From Bacillus smithii (GTDB lineage: Bacteria > Bacillota > Bacilli > Bacillales > DSM-4216): 64,000 nucleotides of DNA. The DNA lies in contig NZ_CP012024.1 in NCBI RefSeq assembly GCF_001050115.1, forward strand, positions 3,304,779 through 3,368,778. Direction: 5' to 3'. Below the pieces are notes generated by a model. That model did not search any database and was not told where the DNA came from. It saw nothing but the letters and a program-made list of their open reading frames with translations. Shown here one piece after another: positions 18,910-28,394 of this stretch. Positions within the stretch are counted from its first letter, which is position 1; each line of letters begins with the position of its first letter. The translations under genes were made by a program, and so were the position numbers.

Positions 18910-20619
18910 TCAAAATAAGAAATACCGTTGTGCCATCGGGACGATTTCTGCCGGTTCACATGTCACTAATTGACCGTCTACCCTCACTTCATATGTTTGA
19001 GGATCGACGTCAATTTTTGGGGTTTTATCATTCAAAATTAAATCTTTTTTCGTCAATTTTCGAATTCCATAGACCGGTTTCACCTTTTTCTTCAAACCCA
19101 ACTGTTCATGAATGCCTTTTTCATACGCTGCCTTTGAAACAAAGGTGATAGACGTTTGATATTTGGCATCTCCTTTCGCTGCAAACATCGGACGATATAA
19201 AACCGGCTGCGGTGTCGGAATGCTGGCATTGGGATCTCCCATAGTGCTGTAAGCAATCATTCCTCCTTTTAAAACCAGTTCAGGTTTCACACCAAAAAAA
19301 GCAGGATTCCACACCACTAAATCAGCTAATTTCCCCACTTCAACAGAACCCACATAATCCGCAATACCATGAGCGATTGCTGGATTGATCGTATATTTGG
19401 CAATATAACGTTTCACACGAAAGTTGTCTCCCACACCTTTGTCTTCTTGTAACTTCCCTCTTTGCTTTTTCATCTTGTCAGCTGTTTGCCACGTACGAAT
19501 GATCACTTCTCCTACGCGCCCCATCGCTTGTGAATCGGACGAAATCATGCTGAATACGCCTAAATCATGTAAAATATCTTCCGCCGCGATGGTTTCTTTC
19601 CGAATGCGTGAATCGGCAAAGGCAATATCCTCCGGAATATTGGCGTCTAGGTGATGGCAAACCATTAACATATCTAAATGCTCTTCCAAAGTATTGATAG
19701 TATAAGGTCGAGTTGGATTCGTAGAAGAAGGCAAAATATTCGGGAAGCCGGCCGCTTTTATAATATCCGGAGCATGCCCGCCTCCAGCTCCTTCTGTATG
19801 ATAGGTATGAATCACTCGACCGTCTATGGCTTTCAATGTATCCTCGACAAATCCACCTTCATTTAAAGTGTCGGTATGAATCGCTACTTGCACATCATAT
19901 AGATCCGCCACTTTCAAACATGTATCAATAGCCGCCGCTGTCGATCCCCAATCTTCGTGAAGCTTTAATCCCACTGCTCCCGCTTCTATTTGTTCCTTTA
20001 AAGGAGCCTCATCTGAACAGTTTCCCTTTCCTAAAAAACCCAAGTTCATCGGGAACTCTTCGGCTGCTTGAAGCATACGATGGATATTCCAAGGCCCCGG
20101 TGTACAAGTAGTGGCATTTGTGCCTGTAGCGGGTCCTGTTCCTCCGCCAATCATAGTGGTCACACCCGATGCAAGAGCGGTTTCGATTTGCTGAGGGCAA
20201 ATAAAGTGAATATGAGCATCTATTCCTCCGGCTGTCACAATCATCCCTTCTGCGGCTATGACTTCCGTTGCCGCTCCAATCACCATATCGACCCCATCCA
20301 TTAACAGCGGGTTCCCCGCTTTGCCTATGGAGGCAATCATTCCATCTTTTATGCCGATATCCGCTTTGTAAATACCTGTATAGTCAACAATAATCGCGTT
20401 TGTTAATATGAGATCGACGCATTCATCGCTTGTCGCCAAAGGATGCTGCCCCATTCCGTCTCGGATCACCTTGCCGCCGCCAAACTTTACTTCATCTCCA
20501 TAGGTTGTATAGTCTTTTTCAATTTCGATAAACAATTCTGAATCCGCCAAACGAATAGCATCGCCGACAGTCGGTCCAAACATATCTGCATATTGCTTTC
20601 GAGACATCGAAAAACTCAT
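18910..20619 (-). CDS. ureC: Urease subunit alpha
   Basis: The catalytic subunit that hydrolyses urea to ammonia and carbamate. All di-nickel ligands are present: H136 and H138 (DAHIHFICP), carbamylated K219 (GLKLHEDWG), H248 ([11 protein letters not shown]), H274 ([10 protein letters not shown]) and D362 (SSDSQAMG). The mobile flap Cys321-His322 (MVCHHLD) is intact. 569 aa is normal. It overlaps ureB by 4 bp. The separate UreA, UreB and UreC subunits are the usual Bacillus/Klebsiella arrangement. Confidence 0.98.
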   Translation of the reverse strand: MSFSMSRKQYADMFGPTVGDAIRLADSELFIEIEKDYTTYGDEVKFGGGKVIRDGMGQHPLATSDECVDLILTNAIIVDYTGIYKADIGIKDGMIASIGKAGNPLLMDGVDMVIGAATEVIAAEGMIVTAGGIDAHIHFICPQQIETALASGVTTMIGGGTGPATGTNATTCTPGPWNIHRMLQAAEEFPMNLGFLGKGNCSDEAPLKEQIEAGAVGLKLHEDWGSTAAAIDTCLKVADLYDVQVAIHTDTLNEGGFVEDTLKAIDGRVIHTYHTEGAGGGHAPDIIKAAGFPNILPSSTNPTRPYTINTLEEHLDMLMVCHHLDANIPEDIAFADSRIRKETIAAEDILHDLGVFSMISSDSQAMGRVGEVIIRTWQTADKMKKQRGKLQEDKGVGDNFRVKRYIAKYTINPAIAHGIADYVGSVEVGKLADLVVWNPAFFGVKPELVLKGGMIAYSTMGDPNASIPTPQPVLYRPMFAAKGDAKYQTSITFVSKAAYEKGIHEQLGLKKKVKPVYGIRKLTKKDLILNDKTPKIDVDPQTYEVRVDGQLVTCEPAEIVPMAQRYFLF

Positions 20620-20939
20620 TTTCTTTTCCCCATTTCAACTGATCCATTCGTTAAATTATTTAAACCATACACTTTGCGTTCACCTGAAAATGGAATTATT
20701 TCTACTTCTTTCGCATCTCCGGGCTCGAAGCGAACCGCCGTTCCAGCCGGAATATTCAAACGCATGCCAAATGCTTTTTCACGATGAAATTGAAGCGATT
20801 GATTCACTTCAAAAAAATGAAAATGGGAACCAACCTGAACAGGTCGATCGCCCCGGTTTAACACGCGAATCTTGATGCTCTGCTTATTTTGATTGCATAA
20901 AATAGGTTCTTTTTTTAATACATACTCCCCTGGTATCAT
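20616..20939 (-). CDS. ureB: Urease subunit beta
   Basis: A 107-aa beta-sandwich structural subunit. The opening [13 protein letters not shown] and the centre [39 protein letters not shown] are family signatures. It is 16 bp after ureA and overlaps ureC by 4 bp. Confidence 0.97.
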   Translation of the reverse strand: MIPGEYVLKKEPILCNQNKQSIKIRVLNRGDRPVQVGSHFHFFEVNQSLQFHREKAFGMRLNIPAGTAVRFEPGDAKEVEIIPFSGERKVYGLNNLTNGSVEMGKRK

Positions 20940-20955
20940 CGTACGTCCTCCTCAT

Positions 20956-21258
20956 TTAACGGATCGGGTCATGAACCGTGACAAGCTTTGTTCCATCAGG
21001 AAAGGTTGCCTCAATTTGAATATCCGGGATCATTTCGGCAACCCCTTCCATTACATCTTCTTTTGTAAGAATCGTTGCACCGTATTGCATTAACTGAGCT
21101 ACCGTTTTTCCATCCCGCGCCCCCTCCAGCACTTCATATGTAATCATTGCGACAGCTTCAGGATAATTTAATTTTAAGCCCCGCTCTTTACGACGGCGGG
21201 CCAAGTCAGCCGCCACTACAATCATGAGCTTTTCCATTTCACGTGAAGTCAGTTTCAT
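20956..21258 (-). CDS. ureA: Urease subunit gamma
   Basis: A 100-aa structural subunit and first gene of the urease operon. Signature stretches are [34 protein letters not shown] and the C-terminal [16 protein letters not shown] strong AGGAGG ribosome site precedes the ATG. A candidate promoter and an inverted repeat lie in the 195 bp upstream. Confidence 0.97.
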   Translation of the reverse strand: MKLTSREMEKLMIVVAADLARRRKERGLKLNYPEAVAMITYEVLEGARDGKTVAQLMQYGATILTKEDVMEGVAEMIPDIQIEATFPDGTKLVTVHDPIR

Positions 21259-21301
21259 GGATAACCTCCTATTTTAAGTGCTTGTTCCAAACTATGAAAT
21301 T

Positions 21302-21384
21302 GATCTTGTAAATCTCCATTCACAAGATCGAATATTTAGAATTTTTCGTCTAATAATTATATCAAATTTCCTTCTAATACATCC
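21302..21384 (-). promoter_or_regulatory. Candidate urease promoter and leader inverted repeat
   Basis: On the minus strand TTGGAT (21379-21384) and TATAAT (21356-21361) are 19 bp apart. Between this -10 and ureA lies an 8-bp inverted repeat GATCTTGT / ACAAGATC (21302-21309 and 21322-21329). It resembles a GlnR/TnrA site but has 8 instead of 7 central bases. It may be an operator for another regulator. Confidence 0.35.
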
Positions 21385-21452
21385 AACAGATTCTCACTCA
21401 TTTTACAAACCCGCTAGCAACTGCGATTTTTTAAAATATTTTTTGCGATATA

Positions 21453-21680
21453 TTATTGATCTTTCTTAAAAAGCTCCATCAACGGTCTGATCGTGATAAA
21501 AATACCGGCTACCATTAACCATACGAAAGCAAGTACAGTCCAACCTTTAAAAAACGATAAACTATACTGATATCCTGTGATAAACATAATCCCGGGCCAC
21601 ACAAATATCAAAATAACGGTTAACCAAATAGCCCACTGTATGCACAACTTGGCGTCTTTATTTATTGGCTGTTTCTCCAT
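21453..21680 (-). CDS. Small two-helix membrane protein, partner of the sodium:solute symporter
   Basis: A 75-aa protein from the ATG at 21680, preceded by GGAAAGGAAG. It has two hydrophobic helices (about residues 16-37 and 46-66) with charged ends. It overlaps the symporter stop by 23 bp in another frame, so the two are translationally coupled. Small membrane proteins of this type accompany several sodium:solute symporters (DUF997 and DUF4212-like). The exact family and role are not established from this sequence. Confidence 0.7.
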   Translation of the reverse strand: MEKQPINKDAKLCIQWAIWLTVILIFVWPGIMFITGYQYSLSFFKGWTVLAFVWLMVAGIFITIRPLMELFKKDQ

Positions 21681-23211
21681 AGCTAACTTCCTTTCCATAT
21701 TCAGATAAGTCATCATCGTAGCTTTTAAACTTATCTTTTAAAGAATCAAAATCAAATTCCTGACTGGACAGCAATCCATGACCAATGGAAATAACACCAC
21801 TAATAACAAAAACCGTTAAATTTCCAATCAACATAGGATAAAGCCCGCCTAACGATTCGATCGTAATTTCTCCTGATGTGGCATAGGCAGATGAAACCCA
21901 TGCGATGAGTCCGCTGATCATTCCCAATAAAGCTCCATAAAAAGATCCTTCATTCGTTGCCCGTTTCCATAACAACCCAAGGGTAACAGGAATCACGGCA
22001 CTGCTTATAAAAATTCCCATTGCCATATAAACGAAACTAAGGCTTATCCCTACTTTAAAAAGCAAAATGGACAATAGCCCCATTGCCAATCCGGCACATA
22101 AGGTTACTTGGCGGGAAACACTTAATATTTTTTGACTGTTTGCTTGTGGATGGATGGAGTGAAGGTAAATGTCCGTAACGATGATGTTTGTAATAGCCGT
22201 CAGTTCCGCAACACCCGTAGACATCACAGCCATAAAAAGCATAATTAAAAATAAGATAGATCCAACAGTCCCCATGACGTGGGCCGCCATAATAGGGGCA
22301 ACAGAGTCCGGCGAGTCAACAGAAATTCCTAACCCGGCTGCACCCACACCTAGAAAAGTGGCTATGGTAAACGGAATTGAAAACCAAGCAATCCCTCCAT
22401 AAATATAGGCTTTCGCTGCCGCTCTTTCTGTACTTGCAATGGCGCGCTGCCAATAAGATTGATCCACAAATACGGTTCCAAAATTACCAATAATATTGAT
22501 CATTCCAAAAAACAGTCCCGGTATCGAAGCCATTGTGATCATTTGTTTGGATTCAGGGATTTTACGTAATCCTTCATAAATATCCGTAACACCGAATTTG
22601 TAATAAACAGCCGCTGCAAAAATCGCAAGAATGGCAAAGATAATAACTGTATTTAAGTAGTCTGCAATAAAGGAAGCTTTTAATCCACCGATCACCGTGA
22701 AAATCGTGAAAGTGATAGGAATTAAAAGCGCTGCAATATATACATTCATTCCCGTTAAAGAGTGTAAAGAAACCGCTCCACCCAAAATGACCATTGCCGT
22801 TACGATGATATTGGTCATTAAAGCGAATACGAGCATCAATCGGTGATTTTTCTTATCAAATCGCTGAGCGATAAATTCTAAAAATGTATGAGCATTCGGT
22901 GCTTTCCGTTTCAAATGAATGGCCACTATCGCAAATAGTAAAATTTGAATAGTAGCGCCAGCAGCATACCAATAAGGGCCACTAATTCCATATTGATATC
23001 CGGTAGAAGAAGACATCATTAATGTCGCTGCCCATGTCCAAGCGGCAATAATGGAAGCACTCGCTAAACCCACTCCGACACTCCTGCCTGCGGTGCTAAA
23101 TTGTTCTGCCGTCATGACTTCTCCTTGACGACGTTGGATCAAAACTGTAATCACTGTAAAAACAATTCCAAAGATAAGCAATATGAGATACCCGACACTC
23201 GATGATAACAT
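21658..23211 (-). CDS. Sodium:solute symporter (SSS family), possible urea permease
   Basis: A 517-aa transporter with 13 or so helices. The SSS pattern appears in AEQFSTAGRSVGVGLASASIIAAWTWAATLMMSSSTG near the N-terminus and in GGLKASFIADYLNTV. It lies directly upstream of ureA on the same strand with a nitrogen-regulator box at its promoter. Uptake of urea or another nitrogen compound is therefore the best guess. Substrate specificity is inferred from context only; proline, pantothenate and acetate carriers share the fold. AAAGGAGGG precedes the ATG. Confidence 0.85.
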   Translation of the reverse strand: MLSSSVGYLILLIFGIVFTVITVLIQRRQGEVMTAEQFSTAGRSVGVGLASASIIAAWTWAATLMMSSSTGYQYGISGPYWYAAGATIQILLFAIVAIHLKRKAPNAHTFLEFIAQRFDKKNHRLMLVFALMTNIIVTAMVILGGAVSLHSLTGMNVYIAALLIPITFTIFTVIGGLKASFIADYLNTVIIFAILAIFAAAVYYKFGVTDIYEGLRKIPESKQMITMASIPGLFFGMINIIGNFGTVFVDQSYWQRAIASTERAAAKAYIYGGIAWFSIPFTIATFLGVGAAGLGISVDSPDSVAPIMAAHVMGTVGSILFLIMLFMAVMSTGVAELTAITNIIVTDIYLHSIHPQANSQKILSVSRQVTLCAGLAMGLLSILLFKVGISLSFVYMAMGIFISSAVIPVTLGLLWKRATNEGSFYGALLGMISGLIAWVSSAYATSGEITIESLGGLYPMLIGNLTVFVISGVISIGHGLLSSQEFDFDSLKDKFKSYDDDLSEYGKEVSYGETANK

Positions 23212-23256
23212 TCTATCCCTCCTTTAATATGATGGTAATGTTAGAATTCAAACAAA

Positions 23257-23310
23257 TGTTATATAACTTAACACAAAATAAATATAAAATATAACTTAAT
23301 TTTTTGTCAA
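23257..23310 (-). promoter_or_regulatory. Promoter of the symporter with a perfect GlnR/TnrA box
   Basis: On the minus strand TTGACA (23305-23310) and TATATT (23281-23286) are 18 bp apart. Immediately downstream, TGTTATATAACTTAACA (23257-23273) matches TGTNA-N7-TNACA exactly, with an AT-rich core. Its position over the likely start site would suit repression by GlnR or TnrA; activation sites usually lie near -50. Confidence 0.7.
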
Positions 23311-23608
23311 TACTAAATTTTCTGAAATATAAATCTGTACTTCAGATTATTTCTCCCATTTTCGATGGTTTTGACATTATGTTCTTAACACGATATGTTA
23401 AATTTTTTAACAATGAATAAAGAAATAGGATTATAGAGGAAATAATGGAACTTTGTTTTTTCACAACGTTTGAAATGGAAGATTTGGGGATTAGAGAGTG
23501 CAGATATAAGTATTGAAAAAGGACATGCGGATAATATATGGGGCATTTCGGCATTTTAAAGACCTAAAGAATAGAAAATATTTGTCACCAATCACTTTTG
23601 AATTGAAC
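23311..23608. other. Intergenic, no gene recognised
   Basis: AT-rich DNA between the symporter promoter and the glycosyltransferase terminator. Open frames here lack ribosome sites and family resemblance. Confidence 0.25.
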
Positions 23609-23646
23609 AAAGCAGGCAAGAATGAATCCATAAATTCTTGCCTGCT
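23609..23646. terminator. Terminator of the glycosyltransferase gene
   Basis: AGCAGGCAAGAAT / ATTCTTGCCTGCT, a perfect 13-bp stem with a 10-nt loop, 45 bp past the stop. The T-run is weak on the minus strand. Confidence 0.7.
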
Positions 23647-23690
23647 CCTTCGATAAATGGTGTCCAATCCCACATGTGTCATTCTCTGAT

Positions 23691-25172
23691 TCAATTCAAT
23701 TGATGTTTCATCCGAATCTTCTCTTTACTAAGAATGTAGCCCCAGTGATTGGAGGCGACGATGTTTAAATGATTCGAAGCGGCCAATTGTTTTGTATAAA
23801 ACCTTTTTTTCACTAAAAGCAAGGCTCTATCATTTTTTAAGAAGGCATGAAAATCTCCGCCTTGCACTTTCAAATCATTCACTAATTCAGCCGTTAGAAC
23901 CGCACTTTGAGCCCATACCGCCTTATGTCTTTTTGGATGGTATTTAAATAAGCTGTATCCCCTTACTCCATCCAATGACTTCGTTTTTTCAATCAAACTT
24001 AATTGATCATTCGGTATGGGGTTGTTGACATACATTAGAATTTCCCCTTCATAATAATGAGCAACAAAAAGAATGGTCGATAAAAGAACTATTTTGACCA
24101 GCCATTTACCTTTCAACAAAATTCTGCTGGCCAAAATCCCTATCATGATGGCTAGCGGAGGATAAACAGGCAAAATATACCATCTTATCTTCGTTTTAGC
24201 TAACGTATACAGGATGAAAGGAACAATCACCCATAAACAGAGCCCTATTATATAAGATCGTTTTTCATGCTTGGATAGATTAATCGAAAGATTTTGATGA
24301 AAATGATAGACTAAAATCATTCCCAATAAAACAGCGAACCACAAAAAGTAAAAATGGGATAATATGACTCCATAGTAAGATTCATCGCCTACATGACCTT
24401 CAATGGGAACCGTTGATCTATGCAGCAAGTCATACGAAATCATATTTTGGAAAAAAGCAAAGCCGTCATATTGATATCGTATAACCGCCCAAATCAAAAT
24501 GGGCACGATCATGCACAAACATAACATCATCCATTTTTTAAAGGATAATTTTTTGTATTTTCCAGTAATAAAGAGGTACAATCCCATAATGACGGCTATA
24601 TTCCCTGCATGCCAACTTTTTGTTAAAAAAGCCAAAGCAAAGGCCAGTCCCGATACATACAGCCAATAATCCTTTTTCTCGCTAAGCAGCAAAGACAGAA
24701 TAGCCACTGTAAATAAAAAGACATAAAGAGAATCTGCGTCACCGGTTCGTGCACTATGATTAATTAAAAATTGAGTGCTTGTCGACAATGTTAGCATCGA
24801 TAATAAGGAAGCTGCATTTCCGAAATTCTTTTTCACAAAAATGCCTACGATGATAATCGTCAACATAGCACAAATGCCTGAGATTAATCTTAATCCTAAA
24901 GCATTGAATCCCGCCGTTTTATAGCCAAGCATGATGGCCCAATAACTAAGAGGCGGTTTTAAATTCCAATAATCCATCTTATAACGATAAGTATTGACGA
25001 TAAAATTTCCTTGTCTTAACATCTCATAAGCATTTACTCCGTGTCTTGCTTCATCCCAACTATAAATAGGAAATTTGCCTAAATTGAAAAAGATATTATA
25101 GCAAGCAACAGATAACAAGATCAGGGCCAGCAAAAAATAAATGGCGTTTTCTTTTCGATCTGACCAGTACAT
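23691..25172 (-). CDS. GT-C glycosyltransferase, ArnT/PMT (GT39/GT83-like) family
   Basis: A 493-aa integral membrane glycosyltransferase with about 11-12 helices. The first external loop carries the catalytic pattern FPIYSWDEARHGVNAYEML, with the acidic DE pair. It is followed by YWNLKPPLSYWAIMLGY, the ArnT-like motif for a lipid-linked sugar donor, and HSARTGDADSLY. A soluble domain of about 100 residues ends the protein. Members move sugars from polyprenyl-phosphate to lipid, polymer or protein. The acceptor is unknown. AAGGAG precedes the ATG; no neighbouring cell-wall genes help. Confidence 0.85.
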   Translation of the reverse strand: MYWSDRKENAIYFLLALILLSVACYNIFFNLGKFPIYSWDEARHGVNAYEMLRQGNFIVNTYRYKMDYWNLKPPLSYWAIMLGYKTAGFNALGLRLISGICAMLTIIIVGIFVKKNFGNAASLLSMLTLSTSTQFLINHSARTGDADSLYVFLFTVAILSLLLSEKKDYWLYVSGLAFALAFLTKSWHAGNIAVIMGLYLFITGKYKKLSFKKWMMLCLCMIVPILIWAVIRYQYDGFAFFQNMISYDLLHRSTVPIEGHVGDESYYGVILSHFYFLWFAVLLGMILVYHFHQNLSINLSKHEKRSYIIGLCLWVIVPFILYTLAKTKIRWYILPVYPPLAIMIGILASRILLKGKWLVKIVLLSTILFVAHYYEGEILMYVNNPIPNDQLSLIEKTKSLDGVRGYSLFKYHPKRHKAVWAQSAVLTAELVNDLKVQGGDFHAFLKNDRALLLVKKRFYTKQLAASNHLNIVASNHWGYILSKEKIRMKHQLN

Positions 25173-25626
25173 AAGCCAAACTCCTTGTTGTCATAAATTC
25201 AAAATCTAAAATTCAAAACTCATTATAAAAATTCCATATAGAAACTCCATTTCCCAACACATGTTTATTGTGAAGAACAAAATTTTCTCCTACTCATGGA
25301 GTTTTATGGAATCCTTTACGCTTTTGACACCGTCGCTTAAAACTTTTTGCAAAGATGCACTCCAAAAACTTCAAAAAAGGAAAAAGCCTCGTTACATAGA
25401 GATGAAAACAAGGCTAAATCTTCCAATATCATTATATTAAATCATCCTGTACAGAGATTGGCTAGCATCCTTCGTATGAATTTTAGCACTAAGATAAGGC
25501 CATGTCACGTACTGAATTTTTACGGATATGTCCAATTTTTTCAATCATAAGAATGCGGTGCTTTCTTTTTATATGCTTTTTTCCAATTCTTCTTTTGAAG
25601 CGAAAAATAAAAAAGGGGGCTTTCTT
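25173..25626. other. Intergenic, no gene recognised
   Basis: Between the divergent glycosyltransferase and a small membrane-protein gene. No coding stretch or RNA structure is recognised apart from the ribosome site at 25611-25619. Confidence 0.25.
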
Positions 25627-25899
25627 TTGATTGCTGCATTCTTCGATATCGTCGTTTGGTTATGTATAACTTCAATACCTTCAAAAAAACAAAGAAGAAC
25701 GAATCAGAATATAAAAATACTGAAACAACAATTATGGTTCCATAACTTGCGAGAACACCATGGGCCTTTATTTTTATTGAATTCCGACGTAAGAAAGATC
25801 ATCAGCCATTATAATCTGCAAGATGAAATTCACCTGAAGGAAAATATGGATCGTTTAAAACAGGAACTAGAAGAATTCATCCAAACTCGAAATTTGTAA
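25627..25899 (+). CDS. Small membrane-anchored protein of unknown function
   Basis: A 90-aa frame starting with TTG at 25627, 7 nt after AAAAGGGGG. The first 18 residues are hydrophobic (IAAFFDIVVWLCITSIP) and the rest is charged and helical (ending KENMDRLKQELEEFIQTR), so a single N-terminal anchor with a cytoplasmic coiled tail is likely. The open frame extends upstream to 25528 without a ribosome site. No family is recognised. It is divergent from the glycosyltransferase and convergent with the nuclease gene. Confidence 0.45.
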   Translation: MIAAFFDIVVWLCITSIPSKKQRRTNQNIKILKQQLWFHNLREHHGPLFLLNSDVRKIISHYNLQDEIHLKENMDRLKQELEEFIQTRNL

Positions 25900-26027
25900 A
25901 ATGACAAACTAAAAAGGTATTTTAATGAATTATAATGTCTACCAATAAAATCATTTTTTATACCACTATCCACCGCAAATTTAATCAGCAGGTGTATCAA
26001 GCCATCTCAACGTGTTCTACTTGCATA

Positions 26028-26062
26028 AAACAAGCAGAAAAGAAAAGTGTTTCTGCTTGTTT
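26028..26062. terminator. Convergent terminator at the end of the nuclease gene
   Basis: AAACAAGCAGAAA / TTTCTGCTTGTTT is a perfect 13-bp stem with a 9-nt loop touching the nuclease stop. It can serve both strands. Confidence 0.8.
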
Positions 26063-27168
26063 CATTTTATTTGCAACATACGATCTATATATGGTTCAAT
26101 ATTTTTCATTTTTTGCAGCAATTCTTCGATTAGTCCTTCAAACGTCGTATGGTCATTTAACGGAACAAATAAAATCGAATTACTGCCATTTCGCAGTGAT
26201 ACTTCATTTGAAAAATCCGAATTCAACACGGATTGATGAAAAGCTTTTGTACGTTTTGAGCGGAGCATGGTGTATTTTTCATAACCGGGAATACCTTCAT
26301 ACGTCTTTTTCGATTTGTATGGATTGGGTTCATAATGGACCGAAAAGCTAGATACTTTACCGGGCGAACTTCCTACCAAATTGACCGTAACTTCGAAATG
26401 AATATTGATTGAGTTTGCTTGGAGCTCTTTTCCGTTAAATTCATTTTGCTTCCATTCTTCTTTTTGAAATAAAAACACAGCAGAATTCCTTCCATATCCT
26501 TCTACTTCTCCGAAATGCATTTTTAACGATTCAGGAAACTGACTTTGACTTTGTTGAAAAACTTGGATCCATAAAAGTTTTCTTTGCAAAGAATCTAAGC
26601 CAGTCGTCGCTTTTTCAATCTGATCTTTTAAGTCTACATTTAAAATAGGGGCATAAAACGATTTTAAGTAAGAAGAAAAATCTTTCATGACTAGAACAGC
26701 TGTCGGATCTTGGATCAGTGTATCCCATTTCATGTCAACAAATTGTTGATAATCTCTTTTATGAAATTGCGTATTCTTTGGCAGCGTAAAAGGATCTAAA
26801 GTAAGAAAGAAAAACTCAATAGGCACCGGGGAAATCTTAAGAGCTTTAAAAAGCTTTTCCTTTCCCTGGTCGGATGCATACCGATTTGTTTGCTCATAGC
26901 CTTCTAAAGCACCTAGTTTATTTTCAATAACCAAAATTTTTTCAGCTGCTGAATCATTTTTCAATTCAATAATTAAATCCGGAGTTCCAATGCCCTTTCC
27001 TAATCCCACACGCGTATGTGCGTTCACCACCCTATATGAACCAGAAACCTGACATACATCTTCCACAAACCAGTTCGCAAACTTCTTTTCTGTATTGATT
27101 AAATTTGCCATCAGATCCGTAACCACATCTTCTCTATAAAAGCAATTAAACAGTTGAATAATGTTCAT
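26062..27168 (-). CDS. PD-(D/E)XK nuclease superfamily protein
   Basis: A 368-aa protein with the restriction-endonuclease-like core near its N-terminus. Candidate residues are E13/D18 in the first helix (YREDVVTDLMANL), D64 (GTPDLIIEL), E82 and K84 (LVIENKLG), then the QxxxY motif Q93-Y97 (EQTNRY) typical of RecB-like members. The C-terminal 250 residues carry no recognised domain. It stands alone, without helicase, methylase or toxin-antitoxin partners, so a defence role is possible but unproven. Confidence 0.75.
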   Translation of the reverse strand: MNIIQLFNCFYREDVVTDLMANLINTEKKFANWFVEDVCQVSGSYRVVNAHTRVGLGKGIGTPDLIIELKNDSAAEKILVIENKLGALEGYEQTNRYASDQGKEKLFKALKISPVPIEFFFLTLDPFTLPKNTQFHKRDYQQFVDMKWDTLIQDPTAVLVMKDFSSYLKSFYAPILNVDLKDQIEKATTGLDSLQRKLLWIQVFQQSQSQFPESLKMHFGEVEGYGRNSAVFLFQKEEWKQNEFNGKELQANSINIHFEVTVNLVGSSPGKVSSFSVHYEPNPYKSKKTYEGIPGYEKYTMLRSKRTKAFHQSVLNSDFSNEVSLRNGSNSILFVPLNDHTTFEGLIEELLQKMKNIEPYIDRMLQIK

Positions 27169-27259
27169 ATGATCACCCTCTTACTAAAGCCTAGTCATAA
27201 GATGATGATGTAAATCGAAAACTATAAAAAGAACCTTGATGCTTACTTTTTTCAAAATA

Positions 27260-27338
27260 ATCATTCTATTAAATTGAGCAAAAGCGGACTTGCCACAACC
27301 AAAAGATCCAACGATAGAAATAAATTCTCCTAATCCTT
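27260..27338 (-). pseudogene. Fragment of an ABC transporter ATP-binding protein
   Basis: One minus-strand frame reads GEFISIVGSFGCGKSAFAQF, a slightly decayed Walker A of a TauB/SsuB/NrtD-type ATPase (normally GEFISIVGPSGCGKSTL). Stops flank it and no other ABC motif follows. It is a short relic next to the nuclease start. Confidence 0.6.
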
Positions 27339-27511
27339 ACTTAATAATACATTAGATTTAAAAAGTAAAGATAGCCGTAGTTGCAAAGCACCGCAACCCC
27401 CGTTGCATCTATAAATCAGCATTGAACAAAAACAAGATTGTACATTTTTCTGACTCAACAAATATTAACTATGAATCGATGCGGATCCGAGACTCTATCA
27501 AGAAGCTAATA

Positions 27512-27531
27512 TATTTATGGTACGGCTCACC
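27512..27531 (-). repeat. Copy of the rlmH 3' end (possible att site)
   Basis: Plus-strand TATTTATGGTACGGCTCACC differs at two of 20 positions from 32801-32820, which encodes the C-terminus GEPYHK of rlmH. The first 14 bp are identical and both copies have the same orientation. Here one minus frame again reads GEPYHK with no rlmH upstream. The rlmH end is the integration target of SCC elements in staphylococci, so this may be an old attachment duplicate. Confidence 0.5.
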
Positions 27532-27794
27532 GCAACATCTCCCGAGGCAAATAACATAAAAAACAAAGGGAAGCAAATAATATTTCTTCCCCTATAAGAA
27601 CCGCTTGCAATTCCCTCATTTTATTCATCATTGTCCTTATAATTACGTAATAAATAAAGAGCCGTATGCTGCGTCCTCTTTGTAAAATGATCCTTTTACA
27701 ATAATGAGAAGGAGCACATCCATGGCTCAAAACGTATTTAAATATACAATATAAGATGCAATAATGTTCCGGCGATTTTTATCCATATCTTCAA

Positions 27795-28394
27795 TCATTC
27801 AGTATGTAGTGATTTCTCAATTAAATTCAATACATATTCTCTATCTTCAAGATTATTTTCAAAATCGATTTGATCCACATTGATTTTTAAAACAGGAGAA
27901 AACGAATATTGCTCAAAATACTCACGATAATTTTGATTGAGTCTTTCCCAATATTCTCTTTCTACTACTTGTTCATACTCTCTCCCTCTTTTTTTAATCC
28001 TCTTTATGGCTTCATCCGTTGAAATTTCTAAGTATACCAAGAGTTTAGGCGCTTTTAAATGCTCCATCATATTTCCGAATAAATCTAAGTATATTTGAAA
28101 TTCAACCTCGCTCATTTCACCATTGTCGCGCAACATTTTGGCAAAAATGACGTCGCCATATATACTTCGGTCTAAAACCGAATTTGGATATTGAGAAGCT
28201 TTTTTAATTTGTTTAAACCTTTCATTTAAAAAATAAATTTGCAAGGGAAAGCTATATCTTTCTCTGTCATAATAAAATTTATCCAAAATGGGATTATTAG
28301 TGACAGGCTCTTTAAAAGCTATGTACCCGTTTTTCTCCAGAATTTCCATCAATGTACTCTTTCCAACACCTACCACTCCATCTATTACGATCAT
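27795..28394 (-). CDS. Deoxynucleoside kinase (dGK/dCK family)
   Basis: A 199-aa salvage kinase phosphorylating a deoxynucleoside with NTP. It has P-loop DGVVGVGKST near the N-terminus, the DRSIYGD motif (the catalytic-site DRS pattern of bacterial dGK/dAK) and the LID arginine segment RIKKRGREYEQ. B. subtilis carries dgk-dck as a pair elsewhere; here a single gene lies in an accessory region. The ATG at 28394 is preferred because the protein then opens MIVIDGVVGVGK and AAGGGGG lies 11 nt upstream. Substrate preference is unknown. Confidence 0.85.
   Translation of the reverse strand: MIVIDGVVGVGKSTLMEILEKNGYIAFKEPVTNNPILDKFYYDRERYSFPLQIYFLNERFKQIKKASQYPNSVLDRSIYGDVIFAKMLRDNGEMSEVEFQIYLDLFGNMMEHLKAPKLLVYLEISTDEAIKRIKKRGREYEQVVEREYWERLNQNYREYFEQYSFSPVLKINVDQIDFENNLEDREYVLNLIEKSLHTE

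Noticed and set aside
21232..21247. parS-like sequence TTTCACGTGAA near the start of ureA
   Set aside because: Only about 11 of 16 positions match parS and it is part of the ureA codons.
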